A DNA stretch of 64,000 bases from Propionispira raffinosivorans DSM 20765. Its GTDB lineage: Bacteria > Bacillota > Negativicutes > Selenomonadales > Selenomonadaceae. The stretch is taken from assembly GCF_000381065.1 (NCBI RefSeq), contig NZ_KB905839.1:1-64000 (forward strand), written 5' to 3'. The notes under the pieces are model-generated. The model was not told the origin of the DNA. It was given only the letters and a program-made list of their open reading frames with translations, and ran no database searches. This document shows positions 63,311 to 64,000 of the stretch, piece after piece (the first letter of the stretch is position 1; each line of letters opens with the position of its first letter). The translations under genes and the position numbers were made by a program.

Positions 63311-64000
63311 ATGTTTGGAATGTCAATGGATATTGGGGTAGATTTAGGAACCGCCAATGTTTTAGTTTATATAAAAGGCAAGGGAATCGTACTAAGAGAG
63401 CCTTCTGTTGTTGCAATTGACCGAGATACAAATAAAGTTCTTGAAATTGGAGAAGAAGCTCGCCGAATGATTGGCCGGACCCCAGGGAATATTGTAGCAA
63501 TCCGTCCATTGCGCGAAGGTGTTATTGCTGATTATGACACAACGGAAAGCATGCTGCGGCACTTTATTGAAAAAGTCGCTGGTAAAAATTTCATGTTTAA
63601 ACCTCGTATTATGATTTGTATTCCATCCGGCGTAACGACTGTTGAAAAGAGAGCTGTTTTAGAAGCGGCTGTCCAGGCTGGAGCCCGTAAGACGTATTTG
63701 ATTGAAGAACCTTTAGCAGCAGCACTTGGTGCCGGACTTGAAATTTCTGAACCGTATGGTTCAATGGTTGTTGATATCGGTGGTGGTACAACCGATATTG
63801 CGGTAATTAGTTTAGGCGGTATCGTTATCAGTGAATCGCTGCGTATTGGCGGTGATAAATTTGATGAGGCAATTATTCGTTATGTCAAAAAAGAATATAA
63901 CATGATGATAGGCGAACGTACAGCCGAAGAAATTAAGATTACGATTGGTTCCGCCAGCCGTAATGCCCGTGAAGGGTCTTTTGATGTTCGTGGCCGCGAT
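63311..64000 (+). CDS. mbl: MreB/Mbl family cell-shape actin (partial, runs off the end)
   Basis: 230 codons are visible with no stop. The bacterial actin signature is clear: [60 protein letters not shown], and GERTAEEIK. The protein forms membrane filaments that guide cell-wall synthesis. It begins [11 protein letters not shown], like Mbl. In B. subtilis mbl lies a few genes after murA and spoIID; here the same two landmarks are 56 kb apart. MreB versus Mbl cannot be fully decided from this fragment. Confidence 0.92.
   Translation, partial: MFGMSMDIGVDLGTANVLVYIKGKGIVLREPSVVAIDRDTNKVLEIGEEARRMIGRTPGNIVAIRPLREGVIADYDTTESMLRHFIEKVAGKNFMFKPRIMICIPSGVTTVEKRAVLEAAVQAGARKTYLIEEPLAAALGAGLEISEPYGSMVVDIGGGTTDIAVISLGGIVISESLRIGGDKFDEAIIRYVKKEYNMMIGERTAEEIKITIGSASRNAREGSFDVRGRD

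Overview
This 64 kb window is AT-rich chromosomal DNA, about 40% GC by eye. It looks like an anaerobic, saccharolytic member of the Firmicutes, most likely the Negativicutes/Selenomonadales. That assignment is an inference from gene content and order: an atp operon followed by murA, many GTG and TTG starts with strong AGGAGG sites, T-box control, lipoprotein binding proteins, SucCD, and no aerobic functions. I saw no rRNA, tRNA, CRISPR array, insertion sequence or phage gene.

Layout. (1) 1-6.9 kb: end of atpE, then atpF-H-A-G-D-C and murA. (2) 7-8 kb: an Old Yellow Enzyme-type flavoprotein. (3) 8.1-13.3 kb: a YtfQ-R-T/YjfF furanose ABC importer behind AraR-type operators. (4) 13.4-15.5 kb: a CstA-family transporter behind a T-box riboswitch. 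(5) 15.6-19.9 kb: a small conserved protein, then patB-metB-rrf2 (leftward), divergent from cysK. (6) 20-25.7 kb: araR and araB-araA-araD. (7) 25.7-28.2 kb: a NifH-like iron protein with no NifDK-like partner, next to an amidohydrolase. (8) 28.3-38 kb: an AraNPQ-type oligosaccharide importer, a GH51 arabinofuranosidase, a YesM/YesN-type two-component system and an MsmX-type ATPase. (9) 38-51 kb: sulfur assimilation, with siroheme sulfite reductase, sulfate ABC importer, AprA/AprB, CysD/CysN, and a polar amino-acid (probably cystine) importer. (10) 51-55 kb: an iron-type alcohol dehydrogenase and sucCD. (11) 55.3-61.7 kb: a BglG/MtlR-type activator, a three-gene Ula-type PTS, a SIS isomerase and two pyruvate aldolases. 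(12) 61.8-64 kb: mutY (leftward) and the start of mbl/mreB.

Two regulons tie the region together. An operator of the form ANTTGTATGATNN lies in front of ytfQ, araR and araB, so furanose import and the arabinose pathway probably share AraR control. The oligosaccharide importer lacks that box and carries its own two-component system. A second motif, AACATA/TATGTT (best form AAACATATATGTTT), lies beside the promoters of rrf2, cysK, sulfite reductase, the sulfate operon, the amino-acid importer and the NifH-like gene. I read it as the operator of the cysteine-free, CymR-like Rrf2 protein, or of another sulfur regulator.

The candidate for a previously undescribed system is the NifH-like protein plus amidohydrolase. 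The protein keeps both iron-sulfur cysteines (Cys96, Cys132) and the P-loop, has altered switch I residues, has no catalytic partner in the window, and appears to belong to the sulfur regulon. Second candidates are the Ula-type PTS cluster with two aldolases, and the T-box upstream of cstA.
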